Positions 63,586 through 64,000 of a stretch of 64,000 nt of DNA are shown in pieces; the first letter of the stretch is position 1; each line of letters starts with the position of its first letter. The stretch is from NCBI GenBank assembly GCA_024235995.1, contig JACKLI010000001.1, forward strand, positions 3,472,001-3,536,000, in the 5' to 3' direction. The stretch comes from Burkholderiaceae bacterium (GTDB lineage: Bacteria; Pseudomonadota; Gammaproteobacteria; Burkholderiales; Burkholderiaceae_C). Position numbers and translations under genes: made by a program. The notes beneath the pieces are model-generated. The model was not told the origin of the DNA. It ran no database searches and saw only the letters and a list, made by a program, of their open reading frames with translations.

Positions 63586-64000
63586 ATGACTTCATTCGCC
63601 AAGGAAACCCTCCCGGTCACGCTCGAAGAGGAGATGCGGCGAAGCTATCTGGACTACGCCATGAGCGTGATCGTGGGCCGGGCCCTGCCCGATGCGCGCG
63701 ATGGCCTCAAGCCCGTGCACCGGCGCGTGCTGTACGCGATGCACGAGCTGAACAACGACTGGAACCGGCCGTACAAGAAGTCGGCACGCATCGTCGGCGA
63801 CGTGATCGGCAAGTACCACCCGCACGGCGACAGCGCGGTGTACGACACCATCGTGCGCATGGCGCAGGACTTTTCGCTGCGCCACATGCTGGTGGACGGC
63901 CAGGGCAACTTCGGCTCGGTGGACGGCGACAACGCCGCCGCCATGCGCTACACCGAGATCCGCCTGGCCAAGATCGCCCACGAGATGCTGGCCGACATCG
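63586..64000 (+). CDS. gyrA: DNA gyrase subunit A, 3' end outside window
   Basis: 138 codons of the N-terminal winged-helix/breakage domain. LEEEMRRSYLDYAMSVIVGR is universal GyrA. The quinolone region reads KYHPHGDSAVYDTIVRMAQ, with Ser83, Ala84 and Asp87 as in sensitive strains. Catalytic Tyr122 is in AMRYTEIRLAKI. No strong ribosome site precedes ATG 63586 (CTGCATATATATG). Gyrase introduces negative supercoils. It continues past base 64000. Confidence 0.97.
   Translation, partial: MTSFAKETLPVTLEEEMRRSYLDYAMSVIVGRALPDARDGLKPVHRRVLYAMHELNNDWNRPYKKSARIVGDVIGKYHPHGDSAVYDTIVRMAQDFSLRHMLVDGQGNFGSVDGDNAAAMRYTEIRLAKIAHEMLADI

Overview
The window comes from a high-GC betaproteobacterium, most likely a member of the Burkholderiales close to Comamonadaceae. 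The right-hand end is ordinary chromosome: gph, ubiG, an OmpA-type porin and the start of gyrA, plus an ssrA (tmRNA) gene whose tag reads ANDERFALAA. Everything left of about 60.4 kb is accessory DNA: a defence island, a siphovirus-type prophage and a recombinase module.

Layout. 1-11.9 kb (+ strand) is a defence island: the end of a BREX helicase (BrxHII-like), pglZ split by an IS21-family element, a BrxA-like gene, McrB, McrC and a SIR2-like DUF4917 gene. 11.9-37.7 kb (- strand) holds the prophage late genes: endolysin, holin candidates, spanins, tail tip, a 1201-residue repeat protein, tape measure, tail chaperones with a -1 frameshift, tail tube, head completion, lambda-type capsid E and D proteins, S49 protease with nested scaffold, portal, gpW, and large and small terminase. 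An IS5-type element splits the large terminase. 37.7-39.1 kb (+) is a three-gene moron-like insert. 39.1-48.9 kb (-) is the DNA-metabolism module: two ParB-methyltransferases, DUF6362, a RuvC-like nuclease, a primase-helicase, a Cas4-like nuclease and a DEAH helicase. A second, apparently identical IS21 copy (48.9-51.4 kb) truncates the phage genes on both of its sides.

51.7-56.5 kb is an uncharacterised divergent module: two overlapping unknown genes facing an XRE repressor, an ImmA/IrrE protease and a helical-repeat gene, with an 18-bp palindrome between them. 56.7-59.2 kb carries a small ORF, DUF2924, a large serine recombinase and an HTH gene, followed by a Sel1/TPR-like gene.

The prophage looks non-productive: the large terminase is split by an IS and at least one early gene is truncated. 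BREX is probably off unless the IS21 copy excises precisely; its 6-bp target duplication means precise excision would restore a 671-codon pglZ. The most unusual sequence signal is a 28-bp bipartite element found four times, each 37-41 nt before a start codon, ahead of DUF6900, DUF3489, a 121-aa unknown and DUF2924. This ties the moron cluster to the recombinase module about 18 kb away. All functional calls come from reading motifs and gene order; no database search was run.
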